Shown piece after piece: positions 7,175 through 16,919 of a stretch of 38,303 nt of DNA; position 1 is the stretch's first letter; each line of letters begins with the position of its first letter. The DNA lies in NCBI RefSeq assembly GCF_000379525.1, contig NZ_KB902362.1, positions 1 through 38,303 of the forward strand, in the 5' to 3' direction. The position numbers were made by a program, and so were the translations under genes. Origin of the DNA: Lamprocystis purpurea DSM 4197 (GTDB lineage: Bacteria > Pseudomonadota > Gammaproteobacteria > Chromatiales > Chromatiaceae). Under the pieces are notes generated by a model. The model did not search any database. It saw nothing but the letters and a program-made list of their open reading frames with translations, and was not told the DNA's origin.

Positions 7175-9436
7175 TCAGTCACGCGCCATGGCCGCCCGCA
7201 CGCAGCGCAGCAGGCCATAATCATAGTGACCCTGAAAGGCGTCATAGACCGGCTTGAGCGTCTGCGGCGAATCCGCTCCCACCAGTTGGTCGAAGGCGGA
7301 CCGGATGGCCTCGATCTCGTCCTCGCGGAGCGTGACCACGTCGCGCAGGCTCAACTCGCCTTCCTCGATGCAGCGCGCCAGATGGGTGAACACGGTGGTG
7401 AGCTTGAGGTCGCGTTGCTCGCCGATCGCCGCGGGCGGGAGGCCGGCACGAAACAGTTCCAGGGTCTCGCGGACGGTACCGCTCAGGCCCAGGTCCCAGG
7501 TGCGGCCCGCGGCGGGTGCTTTCTCTGCTAGCGGCCCCGCGGCCGATCCCGCCACCGACCGGTCGGCGCGTGTCGGCGGCTCGGGCAGCGGTGGGAGGTC
7601 GGCGGGCCGGCCGTGCTCGGCCTCATGGTCGGCCAGCACGCCCAGGAAGCTGACGCCATAGCGCTCCAACTTGACCACGCCAACGCCACTGATCCGGCTG
7701 AACGCGTCGGCATCGCGCGGTCGGTAGGTGACCATGTCCCGCAAGGTCGCGTCGTTGAAGATCACATAGGGCGGCACGCCTTGCTGCTGCGCCAGTTCCC
7801 GCCGGTGGGCGCGCAAACGCTCCCAGAGTGCCGCGGCTTCGGGGTCCAGCGGGGTCTCGGCCGCGACCGCTCGACCCTTGTTTTCCACGGCGCGGCTGGC
7901 CGGCCGGCGCTCCGGGTCCTGGCGCAGGTGCACCCGTTGCTCGCCGCGCAGGACAGCGCGGCTCAGTTCGGTGAGCTTGAGTGCGCCGTGGGCATCCATG
8001 TCGACCGCGACCAGCCCGGCGGCGACCAGTTGCCGGTAGACTGATTTCCATTGCTCGGCGCTCAAGTCCTGGCCGATCCCGAAGGTGGAGGTGCGGTCGT
8101 GGCCAAACCGGCGGATGCGCTCGTTGTCCTTGCCGAGCAGCACATCGATCAGGTAATTCACGCCGAAACGCTGTTCGGTGCGGAAGATGCACGACATCGC
8201 CTTCTGCGCGGCCACGGTGCCGTCCCAACGCGCCACCGGCGCCAGGCAGGTATCGCAGTTGCCGCAAGGCTCGGCCAAGGTCTCGCCGAAATAGTTCAGC
8301 ATCACCCGGCGGCGGCACTCGCTGGTCTCGCAGAAGCCCAGCAGGGCGTTGAGCTTGTGCAGCTCGACGCGCTTGAACTGTTCCTCGGCCTCCGAGTCCT
8401 CGATGAAGCGGCGCAACATCACCACGTCGCCCAGGCCGTAGGTCATCCAGGCATTCGCCGGCAGCCCGTCACGGCCGGCGCGACCGGTCTCCTGATAGTA
8501 GGCTTCCAGGCTCTTGGGGAGGTCCAGATGGGCGACGAAGCGCACGTCCGGCTTGTCGATGCCCATCCCGAACGCGATGGTCGCGACCACGATGACCCCC
8601 TCGCCGCGCAGGAACTCCGCCTGGTGGGCCCGCCGGTGCTCGGCCGTAAGACCGGCGTGATAGGCCAAGGCGTTGAACCCCTGTCCGCGCAGGAATTCGG
8701 CCGTTTCCTCCACCTTACGGCGCGACAGGCAATAGACGATACCGGCGTCGCGCGGGTGCTCGTTGCGCAGAAACTCGATGAGCTGGCGGCGCGGCTGCGC
8801 CTTCTCGGTGATGCGGTAGCGGATATTCGGTCGGTCGAAACTGGAGACGAACTGCGCCGCCTGCTCCAGTGCCAGCTTGGTCACGATCTCCTTGCGGGTC
8901 GGGGCATCCGCCGTGGCGGTCACCGCGATGCGGGGCACCTGCGGCCACCGCTCGTGCAGCAGGTTCAACTGGATGTATTCGGGCCGAAAATCATGGCCCC
9001 ACTGGGAGACGCAGTGCGCCTCGTCGATCGCGAAGAGCGCAATCGACACCCGCCCCAGCAGGTTCAGGAAACGCTCGCTCAGCAAGCGTTCCGGGGCCAC
9101 GTAGCAGAGATCCAACTCACCGGCCAGCAGGGCGCGCTCCACCCGCGCCTGTTCGTCGGCCGCCAGGGACGAGTTCAGAAAGGCCGCCCGCACCCCAAGC
9201 TGGCGCAGGGCGTCCACCTGGTCTTGCATCAGTGCGATCAGCGGCGAGACCACCACCCCGGTTCCCGGCCGCAACAGCGCCGGAATCTGGTAGCACAGCG
9301 ACTTGCCGCCTCCGGTCGGCATCAGCACCAAGGCATCGCCGCCGTTGCGGATCTGCTCGATGACCGCTTCTTGCGCGCCGCGAAAACTCGGGTAGCCGAA
9401 GACCCGGTTCAGTATCTCCAACGGGTTCTGGTTCAT
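7175..9436 (-). CDS. recQ: ATP-dependent DNA helicase RecQ
   Basis: A 753-residue 3'-5' DNA helicase of the RecF recombination pathway. It has the RecQ motif 0/I region ([17 protein letters not shown], Walker A TGGGKS at 41-46), DEAH at 138-141 with [14 protein letters not shown], motifs IV-VI ([39 protein letters not shown]), the RQC zinc-binding cysteines (C374, C391, C394, C397) and winged helix, and an HRDC domain (about 535-605). Beyond HRDC, after a Pro/Ala linker, comes an extra helical domain (about 648-753, [20 protein letters not shown] onward) resembling the helix-turn-helix module appended to some RecQ proteins, which explains the length compared with about 610 residues in E. coli. 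It is convergent with the bacteriohemerythrin gene and stands alone. Confidence 0.97.
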   Translation of the reverse strand: MNQNPLEILNRVFGYPSFRGAQEAVIEQIRNGGDALVLMPTGGGKSLCYQIPALLRPGTGVVVSPLIALMQDQVDALRQLGVRAAFLNSSLAADEQARVERALLAGELDLCYVAPERLLSERFLNLLGRVSIALFAIDEAHCVSQWGHDFRPEYIQLNLLHERWPQVPRIAVTATADAPTRKEIVTKLALEQAAQFVSSFDRPNIRYRITEKAQPRRQLIEFLRNEHPRDAGIVYCLSRRKVEETAEFLRGQGFNALAYHAGLTAEHRRAHQAEFLRGEGVIVVATIAFGMGIDKPDVRFVAHLDLPKSLEAYYQETGRAGRDGLPANAWMTYGLGDVVMLRRFIEDSEAEEQFKRVELHKLNALLGFCETSECRRRVMLNYFGETLAEPCGNCDTCLAPVARWDGTVAAQKAMSCIFRTEQRFGVNYLIDVLLGKDNERIRRFGHDRTSTFGIGQDLSAEQWKSVYRQLVAAGLVAVDMDAHGALKLTELSRAVLRGEQRVHLRQDPERRPASRAVENKGRAVAAETPLDPEAAALWERLRAHRRELAQQQGVPPYVIFNDATLRDMVTYRPRDADAFSRISGVGVVKLERYGVSFLGVLADHEAEHGRPADLPPLPEPPTRADRSVAGSAAGPLAEKAPAAGRTWDLGLSGTVRETLELFRAGLPPAAIGEQRDLKLTTVFTHLARCIEEGELSLRDVVTLREDEIEAIRSAFDQLVGADSPQTLKPVYDAFQGHYDYGLLRCVRAAMARD

Positions 9437-9640
9437 CGTCTGGTGCAGTTGCGAAGGATGAATTGGGTCGGATGACCACTGCCCATGCTACCCACTTGAG
9501 CCGAAAAAATCTTCGCGGAAGGGCGGGCGGGTGCGATCGGAACTGATGGGGCCGGGGCCTCTGCGGACGCGTAGACAGCGTTGGCGTACCGGATGCCAGA
9601 CTCTCGGTCGGCGCCTACGAAAACGTGTGCGAGTCAATCT

Positions 9641-9812
9641 ATACAAACCATTTGTAATGCCCAATCGAAGTCGCTAAAATCCCTACATCGCATCCGATCT
9701 CGGAACGAGCGACTGCAACTGAAAGAGGGCGATAAGGCACTGACCGCTCTGGTCCGGCCTCAGCGCCCCGCTCCAAACCCGATGTACCGGGCGAGGAGGA
9801 CACCAATTCCCG
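9641..9812 (+). repeat. Diverged non-coding block, copy 1
   Basis: Three conserved islands mark this block: ATACAAACCATTTG at 9641, AGAGGGCGAT-AGGC at 9724, and GGGCGAGGAGGACA at 9789. The same islands recur at 10206, 10289 and 10358. The first two offsets are identical (83 bases) and the third differs by four bases, so the two blocks are homologous although the sequence between islands has diverged. Confidence 0.6.
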
Positions 9813-9850
9813 GCCGGCCCACTCGGGCCGGTATCCCTCTGCCAAAGCCC

Positions 9851-9882
9851 CGGCAGCCGGCGCCTCACGCGACCGGCTGCCG
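9851..9882. repeat. Perfect 10-bp-stem hairpin after block copy 1
   Basis: CGGCAGCCGG (9851-9860) pairs perfectly with CCGGCTGCCG (9873-9882) across a 12-base loop. A hairpin in a comparable position follows the second block. No T-run follows, so an intrinsic terminator is not demonstrated. Confidence 0.6.
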
Positions 9883-9982
9883 ATCAGGGTGTCTTGTGAA
9901 TCCGCGCTCGAATCATTCTGCTGACCATTCCCCGGCCATGCGCGAAGCCAGCGGCTGCCCGAGATCCCAGTCGCGTAGCTTT

Positions 9983-10100
9983 ACCGTGAAAGTCGCGCAG
10001 CGACCCCGTGGGAGCGGCGTCCCGCCGCGATGGATGCCGCGGTCACCCCGAACGGTCGGGTTACGCGCCCGGCCCCATCGCGGCGGGACGCCGCTCCCAC
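9983..10100 (+). repeat. 118-bp palindromic (REP/BIME-like) unit, copy 1
   Basis: The unit is ACCGTGAAAGT, 14 bases, then a large palindrome with arms GTGGGAGCGGCGTCCCGCCG (from 10008) and its complement ending at 10100. The other copy (10638-10755) is in the opposite orientation with the same 14-base spacing to the complementary ACTTTCACGGT, showing that the asymmetric tag belongs to the unit. Confidence 0.75.
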
Positions 10101-10205
10101 AACGTCTTGGTCGGAAAGGCGCAGAAAAACAGTAGCTTTGGTGACCGGCAGCGGCCGCGCGATTTGGCGTTCGGCGGCTGCCCAGGGAAGCAGTCGGTTT
10201 ATACA

Positions 10206-10385
10206 ATACAAACCATTTGCAAAGACCGAATGTCCTCGTTAGACTTACTCCACGCCGCCGGACTCGTGGCGGGGCATGACGACAATACAGAGGGCGATCA
10301 GGCCGCGACCCCCGCCGGGGTTGCTGTCAAAAGCCCCACATCCGAGCCTGATTGATTGGGCGAGGAGGACAACATTCAATTTCCG
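10206..10385 (+). repeat. Diverged non-coding block, copy 2
   Basis: It carries the same three islands as the block at 9641: ATACAAACCATTTG (10206), AGAGGGCGAT-AGGC (10289) and GGGCGAGGAGGACA (10358). The repeat period is about 565 bases. The purine-rich third island resembles a ribosome binding site, but no convincing gene follows it in either copy. Confidence 0.6.
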
Positions 10386-10436
10386 ACTTACGCGGAACGC
10401 CATGCCCGTCAGCACCTGGCTGTCGGCGTTTTCCCC

Positions 10437-10475
10437 CCGCCCGCCTCCCCGACCTTGAGTCGGGGGCGCGGGCGG
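10437..10475. repeat. GC-rich hairpin after block copy 2
   Basis: CCGCCCGCCTCCCCGAC (10437-10453) pairs with GTCGGGGGCGCGGGCGG (10459-10475) with one two-base internal mismatch and a five-base loop, giving 15 base pairs. It occupies a position similar to the hairpin at 9851 in the first block. Confidence 0.6.
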
Positions 10476-10637
10476 TTCTCAGGGGGCTCAGTTTCCCGCC
10501 CGTCTGCTCTCATTCATCCTGGAAAAAGCGGTCAGCAATCAGCCGTCAGCTTGAGTTGGAATACTGCCTTGGGAGCGCTTGAGCAGCGCTATGCGTTCGT
10601 TCACAGGGTGACCGACCCCGCAAGCTGGCCGTCTCCC

Positions 10638-10755
10638 GTGGGAGCGGCCTCCGGCCGCGATACGGTGCCGCGGTGAACGCCGCTGGGCGTCATCTCGCGC
10701 GGCCCCAGCGCGGCCGGAGGCCGCTCCCACGGGAACCCGGTGTGACTTTCACGGT
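10638..10755 (-). repeat. 118-bp palindromic (REP/BIME-like) unit, copy 2
   Basis: A palindrome with arms TCCCGTGGGAGCGGCCTCCG (from 10634) and the exact complement ending at 10734; the full stem is 26 perfect base pairs. After 14 bases comes ACTTTCACGGT (10745-10755), the complement of the tag at 9983. The arm sequence differs from copy 1, yet pairing within each copy is kept. Confidence 0.75.
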
Positions 10756-10827
10756 CACACACTGAGCTTACGAGGCTGGCGGTTCATTGTTGTTGTTAGG
10801 GTTGCCGCTATCGACGGAAAGCCCTGC

Positions 10828-10921
10828 TATAGCCTTCCTACCTGATATCCGGACAGACCCTTGGTGTAGGGGCGGGTTTGAAACCCGCCCCTACGTCCGA
10901 TTATTACGTCCGATGGCTATA
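10828..10921 (+). mobile_element. 94-bp MITE-like element, copy C
   Basis: It begins TATAGCCTTCC and ends GATGGCTATA, with the standard central GTAGGGGCGGGTTT palindrome. It lies 80 bases beyond the stop of rfbD, downstream of the rfbBACD operon, where the hairpin could help end the transcript. Confidence 0.85.
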
Positions 10922-11001
10922 AATCGCGCCAGATCCGAGGATCGCCGATTCTACCGAGGCTGACCCAATCCAAAAACATCGCATATCGCGCCGGGCGCGA
11001 T

Positions 11002-11931
11002 TTAGCAGGGGATCAACTCCAGACATTGATCCAATGATTCCTTCCAATCCGGCATGTAGAGCCCGAAGGTCTCGCGGAACTTGGTGTTGTCCAAGACCGA
11101 ATAGGCGGGGCGCTTGGCCGGGGCGGGGTACTCGGACGAGTGGATGGGGATCAGGTGGCAGTTGGCGCCGCTCTGTTCCAGGATGGCCTGGGCGAAGCCG
11201 AACCAACTGACCTCGCCGCTGCCGGTCAGGTGATAGAGACCGCCGACCTGTTTAAGATCCAGGTCGCCGCGCAGCACACGGTAGAGGACCAGGGCGGTCT
11301 GCTCGGCGAGCATCCGGCTCCAGGTCGGCGCGCCGATCTGGTCGTCGACGATGCGCAACTCGTCCTTTTCCCGGAACAGGCGCAGCATGGTGAGCAGGAA
11401 GTTGGCGCCGCGTGCCCCGTACACCCAACTGGTGCGGAAGATCAGGCAGGGCGCGCCGGACTCGAGTAGGGCCAGTTCGCCGCCGAGTTTGGTCTCCCCG
11501 TAGACATTCAGCGGACCAGCGTTGTCGGTCTCGGTGTAGGGCCGGCTTGCCTGCCCCGAGAAGACGAAGTCGGTGGAGTAGTGGACGATGGGTATACCGC
11601 GTTCGGCCAGCAGCGTTCCCAATTCACCCACCGCGTCGGCATTGATGCGCCGGGCGACGTCGCGGTCGGTCTCGGCCTTGTCCACCGCGGTGTAGGCGGC
11701 GGCATTGACCACCGCGTCCGGACGCGATTCCTCCACCAGCTTGGCGAGCAAACCCTTGTCGAGCAGGTCGACGATGGGGCCGTAACCTCCTTCCACGGAA
11801 GCGGCGATAACCTCTCCCAGGCTGGCCAGGGTCCGGCGCAACTCCCAGCCGACCTGGCCGTTGGCGCCGATCAATAGGATTCTTGGCAGCTTCGATTCCT
11901 GGCGATCCGGGGTGGAGCGTCGCTTGGTCAT
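11002..11931 (-). CDS. rfbD: dTDP-4-dehydrorhamnose reductase
   Basis: A 309-residue NAD(P)H-dependent short-chain dehydrogenase that catalyses the last step of dTDP-L-rhamnose synthesis, reducing dTDP-4-dehydro-rhamnose in the cytoplasm. The Rossmann motif is ILLIGANGQVGWELRR, followed by VVNAAAYTAVDKAE, the Ser/Thr site HYSTDFVFSG, and the catalytic YxxxK as YGETKLGGE. The C-terminal substrate region ends in CLELIPC. The ATG at 11931 overlaps the stop of rfbC as ATGA, which fixes the start; about 14 extra residues precede the Rossmann strand. It is the last gene of rfbB-A-C-D and is followed by a 94-bp repeat element. Confidence 0.95.
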   Translation of the reverse strand: MTKRRSTPDRQESKLPRILLIGANGQVGWELRRTLASLGEVIAASVEGGYGPIVDLLDKGLLAKLVEESRPDAVVNAAAYTAVDKAETDRDVARRINADAVGELGTLLAERGIPIVHYSTDFVFSGQASRPYTETDNAGPLNVYGETKLGGELALLESGAPCLIFRTSWVYGARGANFLLTMLRLFREKDELRIVDDQIGAPTWSRMLAEQTALVLYRVLRGDLDLKQVGGLYHLTGSGEVSWFGFAQAILEQSGANCHLIPIHSSEYPAPAKRPAYSVLDNTKFRETFGLYMPDWKESLDQCLELIPC

Positions 11932-12496
11932 GGATAGTCCTCGATGGCAGGCAGCCGCTCGGACGGAATCTCCGAAAGGCTGGGTGCTGCTTGGTCTTTT
12001 AAGGAGAGTTCGGGTGCGGCCTGGCTTTCCAGGGGCCACGCGATGCCGATCGCCGGGTCATCCCAGCGCACGCTGAACTCGGTTTCAGGTCGATAATAGT
12101 CGGAGCACTTGTAGCCGAACAGCGCCGTCTCGCTGGTCACCAGAAAACCGTGAGCGAACCCGGCCGGGACCCAGAACTGCCGTTTATTCTCGCCGGAGAG
12201 CGTGACACCCACCCACCGGCCGAAGGTCGGCGAGCCACGGCGCACATCCACTGCCACGTCGAACACCTCGCCGGCGTAGACCTGTACGAGTTTGCCTTGG
12301 GCGCCGGGATGTTGGCAGTGCAGACCACGCAGGACACCGCGTCGGGAGTAGGACAGATTATCCTGCACCAGAGGCGCGCGGATACCGAATTCCGCATAAG
12401 GGCCGGCGCGATAGGTCTCCAGGAAGAAGCCGCGTTCATCCCCCCAGACCTTGGGCTCGATGATGATAGCGCCGGGAATATCGGTCGTGATCACGT

Positions 12497-12500
<4 letters not shown>
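11928..12500 (-). CDS. rfbC: dTDP-4-dehydrorhamnose 3,5-epimerase
   Basis: A protein of about 190 residues of the cupin-fold RmlC family, which epimerises C3 and C5 of the 4-keto sugar in dTDP-rhamnose synthesis. Family signatures: [35 protein letters not shown] with the active-site His, [32 protein letters not shown] and [12 protein letters not shown]. The ATG at 12500 overlaps the rfbA stop as ATGA and gives the usual [10 protein letters not shown] start; another ATG at 12509 adds three residues. The tail after residue 160 is somewhat longer than in many homologues. It is the third gene of the operon, translationally coupled on both sides. Confidence 0.95.
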
Positions 12501-13381
<881 letters not shown>

Positions 13382-13397
13382 AGGGGTCGTCCGTCTG

Positions 13398-14456
13398 TCA
13401 AAGGGCCGCGCCCAGGCGCTCGCCGCGATAGCTCCCATCGGTCACGCGGCGGCACCATTCTGGGTTGTCCAAATACCATGCGACGGTGCGTCGCAAACCG
13501 GTCTCAAAGGTCTCGCTGGGCGTCCAGCCCAGGTTGCGCTTGATCTTGTCGGCGTCGATTGCATAGCGACGGTCGTGTCCGGGACGGTCGGTGACAAAGG
13601 TCTTGAGGTTTGCGTGGGGGCGCCGCGGCGAGTCGGGGAGCAGTTCATCGAGCAAGGCGCAGAGGGTATCGACCACTTGGAGATTGGTGCGCTCGCTGTC
13701 GCCGCCAACATTGTAGACCTCGCCGGGGGCGCCGGCCTCGAGTACCCGCCAGATGGCGCGGCAATGATCGGTGACGTAGAGCCAATCGCGGATGTTGCCG
13801 CCATCGCCATAGATCGGCAAGGGTTCTCCCTGTTGGGCCTTGTGGATCATCAGCGGGATCAACTTTTCGGGGAACTGATAAGGCCCGTAATTATTGGAGC
13901 AATTGGTCGTCAGTACCGGTAATCCATAGGTGTGGAACCAGGCTCTCACCAAATGATCCGAGGCCGCTTTGGATGCCGAATAGGGTGAATTGGGGGCATA
14001 GGGGGTCGACTCGGTGAAGCGTCCGGTGGCACCCAGTGACCCATAGACCTCGTCGGTGGAGACGTGCAGAAAGCGAAAGCTTTGCCGCGTCGCCTCGTTA
14101 CGCTTGAGCCAATGGGCGCGGGCGCATTCCAGCAGGTTGAAGGTCCCCACGACGTTGGTCGTGATGAACGGGGTTGGTCCGTCGATGGAGCGGTCCACAT
14201 GGCTCTCGGCGGCGAAGTTCACGACCGCGTCGACTTCAAAGTCTTTCAGCAGTTGTTCTACCAATGCCGCATTGCCGATATCCCCATGGACAAAGCAATG
14301 GCGCGGGTTGTTCGCCAGCGGGGCAAGTGTATCCAGGTTGCCGGCATAGGTCAGATTGTCGAGATTGACCACCCGGCAATCGGTCTCGTCCATCAAAAAG
14401 TGGACAAAGTTGCCGCCGATGAATCCGGCACCCCCGGTGACCATCACTGTGTGCAT
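13398..14456 (-). CDS. rfbB: dTDP-glucose 4,6-dehydratase
   Basis: A 352-residue extended short-chain dehydrogenase/reductase that converts dTDP-glucose to dTDP-4-keto-6-deoxyglucose with bound NAD. It shows [15 protein letters not shown] for [43 protein letters not shown] with the catalytic Thr-Asp-Glu, and [12 protein letters not shown] carrying Yxxx[18 protein letters not shown] and [13 protein letters not shown] are typical of RmlB. The start is supported by AGGAGGG eight to nine bases before the ATG. It is the first gene of rfbB-A-C-D, so dTDP-L-rhamnose for lipopolysaccharide or exopolysaccharide is the expected product. A 137-base gap separates it from lutB upstream on the same strand. 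Confidence 0.97.
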   Translation of the reverse strand: MHTVMVTGGAGFIGGNFVHFLMDETDCRVVNLDNLTYAGNLDTLAPLANNPRHCFVHGDIGNAALVEQLLKDFEVDAVVNFAAESHVDRSIDGPTPFITTNVVGTFNLLECARAHWLKRNEATRQSFRFLHVSTDEVYGSLGATGRFTESTPYAPNSPYSASKAASDHLVRAWFHTYGLPVLTTNCSNNYGPYQFPEKLIPLMIHKAQQGEPLPIYGDGGNIRDWLYVTDHCRAIWRVLEAGAPGEVYNVGGDSERTNLQVVDTLCALLDELLPDSPRRPHANLKTFVTDRPGHDRRYAIDADKIKRNLGWTPSETFETGLRRTVAWYLDNPEWCRRVTDGSYRGERLGAAL

Positions 14457-14593
14457 CAAAGAGACCCTCCTGGTGGAGTATATAAATTTGGACGAGGCAG
14501 TTGTTTGCCGCCGCGGGTTCCAGCAAACCCCGGCGTCCCTCGGCGCCGGGTGACCTTCACCGGTTTTCCCTGCGCTGACGAGATGATACCGCG

Positions 14594-16009
14594 TCAGAGC
14601 CGGTCCGTGAATCCGGCCGCGCGTGCCAGACGGTGCAGATCCTGGCCGGCGATACGCGGTGCCTCGCGGGTGTCGGTCCAGGGTTTGATGCGGGTCGGTT
14701 GCAGCGGACGCAGCGCCGTCATCAGCCTGGTCAGCGTGCGGTAGATGCGCGGGTGTGCGCAGGTCCAGGCCCACAGGCGCCAGAGTCCGGCCTGGCCGGC
14801 CAGCCGACGGCTGCCGTGGCCCAGGGCGGGCGAATCCGCCTGGGCGTTGACCGCTTCGAAGCGCAGGCGATTCAACAGCCGGGGGATCGGGATGCGTACC
14901 GGACAGACCTCGGCACAGGCGCCGCACAGACTGGACGCCTCGGCCATTTCGCCCCGCTCGGCCAGACCGTGGAGCTGGGGTTCGAGGATACTGCCGATGG
15001 GCCCCGGATAGACGGTGCCGTAGGCATGGCCGCCCAGGCGGGTGTAGACCGGGCAGTGATTCATGCAGGCGGCGCAGCGGATGCAGCGCAGGGTGGCGGA
15101 CAGCTCCGGGTCCAGGCGGATGCGCGAGCGGCCGTTGTCGAGCAGGATCAGGTGGACGGCCCGCGGCCCGTCTTGCTCCCCTGGCCGGCGCGGTCCGCTG
15201 ATGAAATTCACGTAGGTGGTGATCGGCTGACCGGTGGCGCTGCGGGTGAGCAGGGTGAGCAGCGGCGGGATCTGGTCCAGTCGGGCGACCACTTTCTCGA
15301 TGCCCATCACCGCGATATGCAGATCCGGCAGGGTGGTGCAGAGCCGCCCGTTGCCCTCGTTCTCGACCAGGCACAGGGTCCCGGTTTCGGCCACCGCGAA
15401 ATTGACCCCGGACAGCCCCGCGGTCATGCCGCGAAAGCGCTTGCGCATGACACGGCGGGCCAGCGCGGTGAGTTCCTCGATGCGCTCGGCGGGCGGCTGG
15501 TCCGGGTAATGCTCACGGAACAGGGCCGCGATTTCGGCGCGGTCCTTGTGGATAGCCGGGGCGATGATGTGGGATGGGGCTTCACCGGCCAGTTGGATGA
15601 TGAGCTCACCCAGGTCGGTCTCGACCGCCTCGATGCCCGCGTGCTTCAGATACTCATTGAGCCCCATCTCCTCCGAGACCATCGACTTGCCTTTGAGCAG
15701 CGCGGTTGCCTCGGCGTGCCGCAGGATGTCCAGGACCAGCCGGTTGGCGTCCTCCCCGGTCTCGGCCCAGTGGACCTGGATGCCGTTGCGGGTGCAACTG
15801 CGCTCCAGTTCCTCGAGCAGTTCCGGCAGCCGGGCCACCGACTCGCCGCGGATGGCCTCGCCCTGATCGCGCAGGCGTTCACGCTCGTCCGCATCCGGGA
15901 AGGCCGCCGCCCGCTTGCTGACCAATCCGTCCATGGCCTTGCGGATGTTGGTACGGACCCGTTCGCGCCCCAGGGCCGCGCCGATGGCAAGGCGAAACTC
16001 AGTCGTCAT
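14594..16009 (-). CDS. lutB: Lactate utilisation iron-sulfur protein LutB
   Basis: A 471-residue LutB/LldF-type protein of the LutABC L-lactate oxidising complex. The N-terminal two-thirds is the LUD (DUF162) domain ([55 protein letters not shown]). Then come two ferredoxin-type cluster motifs, [14 protein letters not shown] and [10 protein letters not shown], for two 4Fe-4S clusters, and a C-terminal region of DUF3390 character. It overlaps the end of lutA by 11 bases, so the two are coupled. No lutC follows: the next gene is rfbB. Electrons would pass to the quinone pool by an unknown acceptor. The assignment to lactate, rather than another 2-hydroxy acid, rests on homology only. Confidence 0.93.
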   Translation of the reverse strand: MTTEFRLAIGAALGRERVRTNIRKAMDGLVSKRAAAFPDADERERLRDQGEAIRGESVARLPELLEELERSCTRNGIQVHWAETGEDANRLVLDILRHAEATALLKGKSMVSEEMGLNEYLKHAGIEAVETDLGELIIQLAGEAPSHIIAPAIHKDRAEIAALFREHYPDQPPAERIEELTALARRVMRKRFRGMTAGLSGVNFAVAETGTLCLVENEGNGRLCTTLPDLHIAVMGIEKVVARLDQIPPLLTLLTRSATGQPITTYVNFISGPRRPGEQDGPRAVHLILLDNGRSRIRLDPELSATLRCIRCAACMNHCPVYTRLGGHAYGTVYPGPIGSILEPQLHGLAERGEMAEASSLCGACAEVCPVRIPIPRLLNRLRFEAVNAQADSPALGHGSRRLAGQAGLWRLWAWTCAHPRIYRTLTRLMTALRPLQPTRIKPWTDTREAPRIAGQDLHRLARAAGFTDRL

Positions 16010-16736
16010 GGCTGGTGCGCTCCCAGATGAACTCGGCAACGTGCTTGACTGCCGGACCCCCGCCGCGGCGGGCGAAGGTGCCGCCCAGGTTCATCAGGCA
16101 GCCGCAGTCCTGGCTGACTAGGACCGCGGCGCCGGTGGCGGCGATGGCGCTGGTTTTGTCCGCCGCCATGGCCGCGGAGATCTCCGGCTGTTTGATGGCG
16201 AAGGTGCCGCCGAAGCCGCAGCACTCGTGGGCGCGTTCCGGTTCCACCAGCTCCACCCGCTCAAGCCGCCGCAGCAGGTCCATGGTGGCGTCCGCGACGC
16301 CCAGTTCCCGTCGCGAAGAGCAGGAGTTGTGCACCGCGACGCGGATGGGCGGACCCAGGTCGGTGAGGCGCAGGTCGAGCACCCGCACGAGGAAGTCAGT
16401 CAGCTCCACCACCCGCCCGGCAAAGGCGTCGGCGCGCGCGGCGTCGGCCGTGCCGGCGAGCAACAAGGGATAATGGACCTTGAGCATCCCGGCACAGGAG
16501 GCCGAAGGCACGACCACCGGTAAGCTCTCGGGAAAGGCATCCAGTTGTGCCCGCGCCACCCGGCGCGCCTCATCGCGGTAACCCGCGTTGTAGGCCGGCT
16601 GGCCGCAGCAGGTCTGACCCTGGGGGAAGAGTACCCGCAGGCCCGCGCGCTCCAGCAGCCGCATCGCCGCGAGCCCGGTGCGTGGGAACAGGAGATCGAT
16701 CAGGCAGGTGCCGAAGAAGTAGACGGTGTTGGGCAT
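15999..16736 (-). CDS. lutA: Lactate utilisation protein LutA (CCG-domain iron-sulfur subunit)
   Basis: A 245-residue protein with two cysteine-rich CCG domains like those of LutA/LldE, GlpC and heterodisulfide reductase HdrB. Cysteine motifs: QGQTCCGQPAYNAGYRDEAR and SASCAGMLKVHYP in the first, HNSCSSRRELG, HECCGFGGTFAIK and SQDCGCLMNLGG in the second. MPNTVYFFGTCLIDLLFP is the normal start, and 245 residues matches the family, so the far longer open frame upstream is discarded. It precedes lutB with an 11-base overlap. The divergent glycosyltransferase gene begins 183 bases away, and the shared interval must hold both promoters. Together with LutB it would oxidise L-lactate, though the third usual subunit is not present here. 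Confidence 0.93.
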   Translation of the reverse strand: MPNTVYFFGTCLIDLLFPRTGLAAMRLLERAGLRVLFPQGQTCCGQPAYNAGYRDEARRVARAQLDAFPESLPVVVPSASCAGMLKVHYPLLLAGTADAARADAFAGRVVELTDFLVRVLDLRLTDLGPPIRVAVHNSCSSRRELGVADATMDLLRRLERVELVEPERAHECCGFGGTFAIKQPEISAAMAADKTSAIAATGAAVLVSQDCGCLMNLGGTFARRGGGPAVKHVAEFIWERTSHDD

Positions 16737-16919
16737 CTTTTGGTGTTCGGTGGTGCAGGCGCGGTCGACAGTATCGCCCGCGGCGCGGCCGCGGACCAGC
16801 CGGCGTTCATTGCGGCGACCCGGCGCACCGATCGTGCCGGACGGCTGGAAATGAGGCGGGGATCCGACATGGGGCCTCAAGTATGATGCGCTCGGTTCAT
16901 TCGTACCGCCAGGTTTTCC

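Larger units (their letters stand above)
9437..11001. other. Large non-coding region built from repeats
   Basis: No frame here looks like a protein gene. Open frames up to 184 codons exist, but they cross palindromes and have no family resemblance. The region instead holds two diverged copies of a block at 9641 and 10206, each followed by a strong hairpin (9851, 10437) and then by a 118-bp palindromic unit (9983, 10638), and finally a copy of the 94-bp element at 10828. It separates recQ from the end of the rfb operon. No tRNA or known riboswitch was recognised. Confidence 0.6.

Noticed and set aside
8051-9475. A 474-codon open frame antisense to recQ
   Set aside because: Its sequence has no family resemblance and mirrors the recQ codons; recQ is certain.
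9581-10135. A 184-codon frame in the non-coding region before the rfb genes
   Set aside because: It crosses the diverged repeat, a hairpin and a palindromic unit, and has no protein-like pattern.
13398-15374. A 658-codon reading of rfbB extending into lutB
   Set aside because: The extension is low-complexity shadow sequence; [14 protein letters not shown] at 14456 with AGGAGGG is the real start.
14633-16030. A 465-codon open frame antisense to lutB
   Set aside because: Same reason: high GC leaves the opposite strand open; no protein signature.
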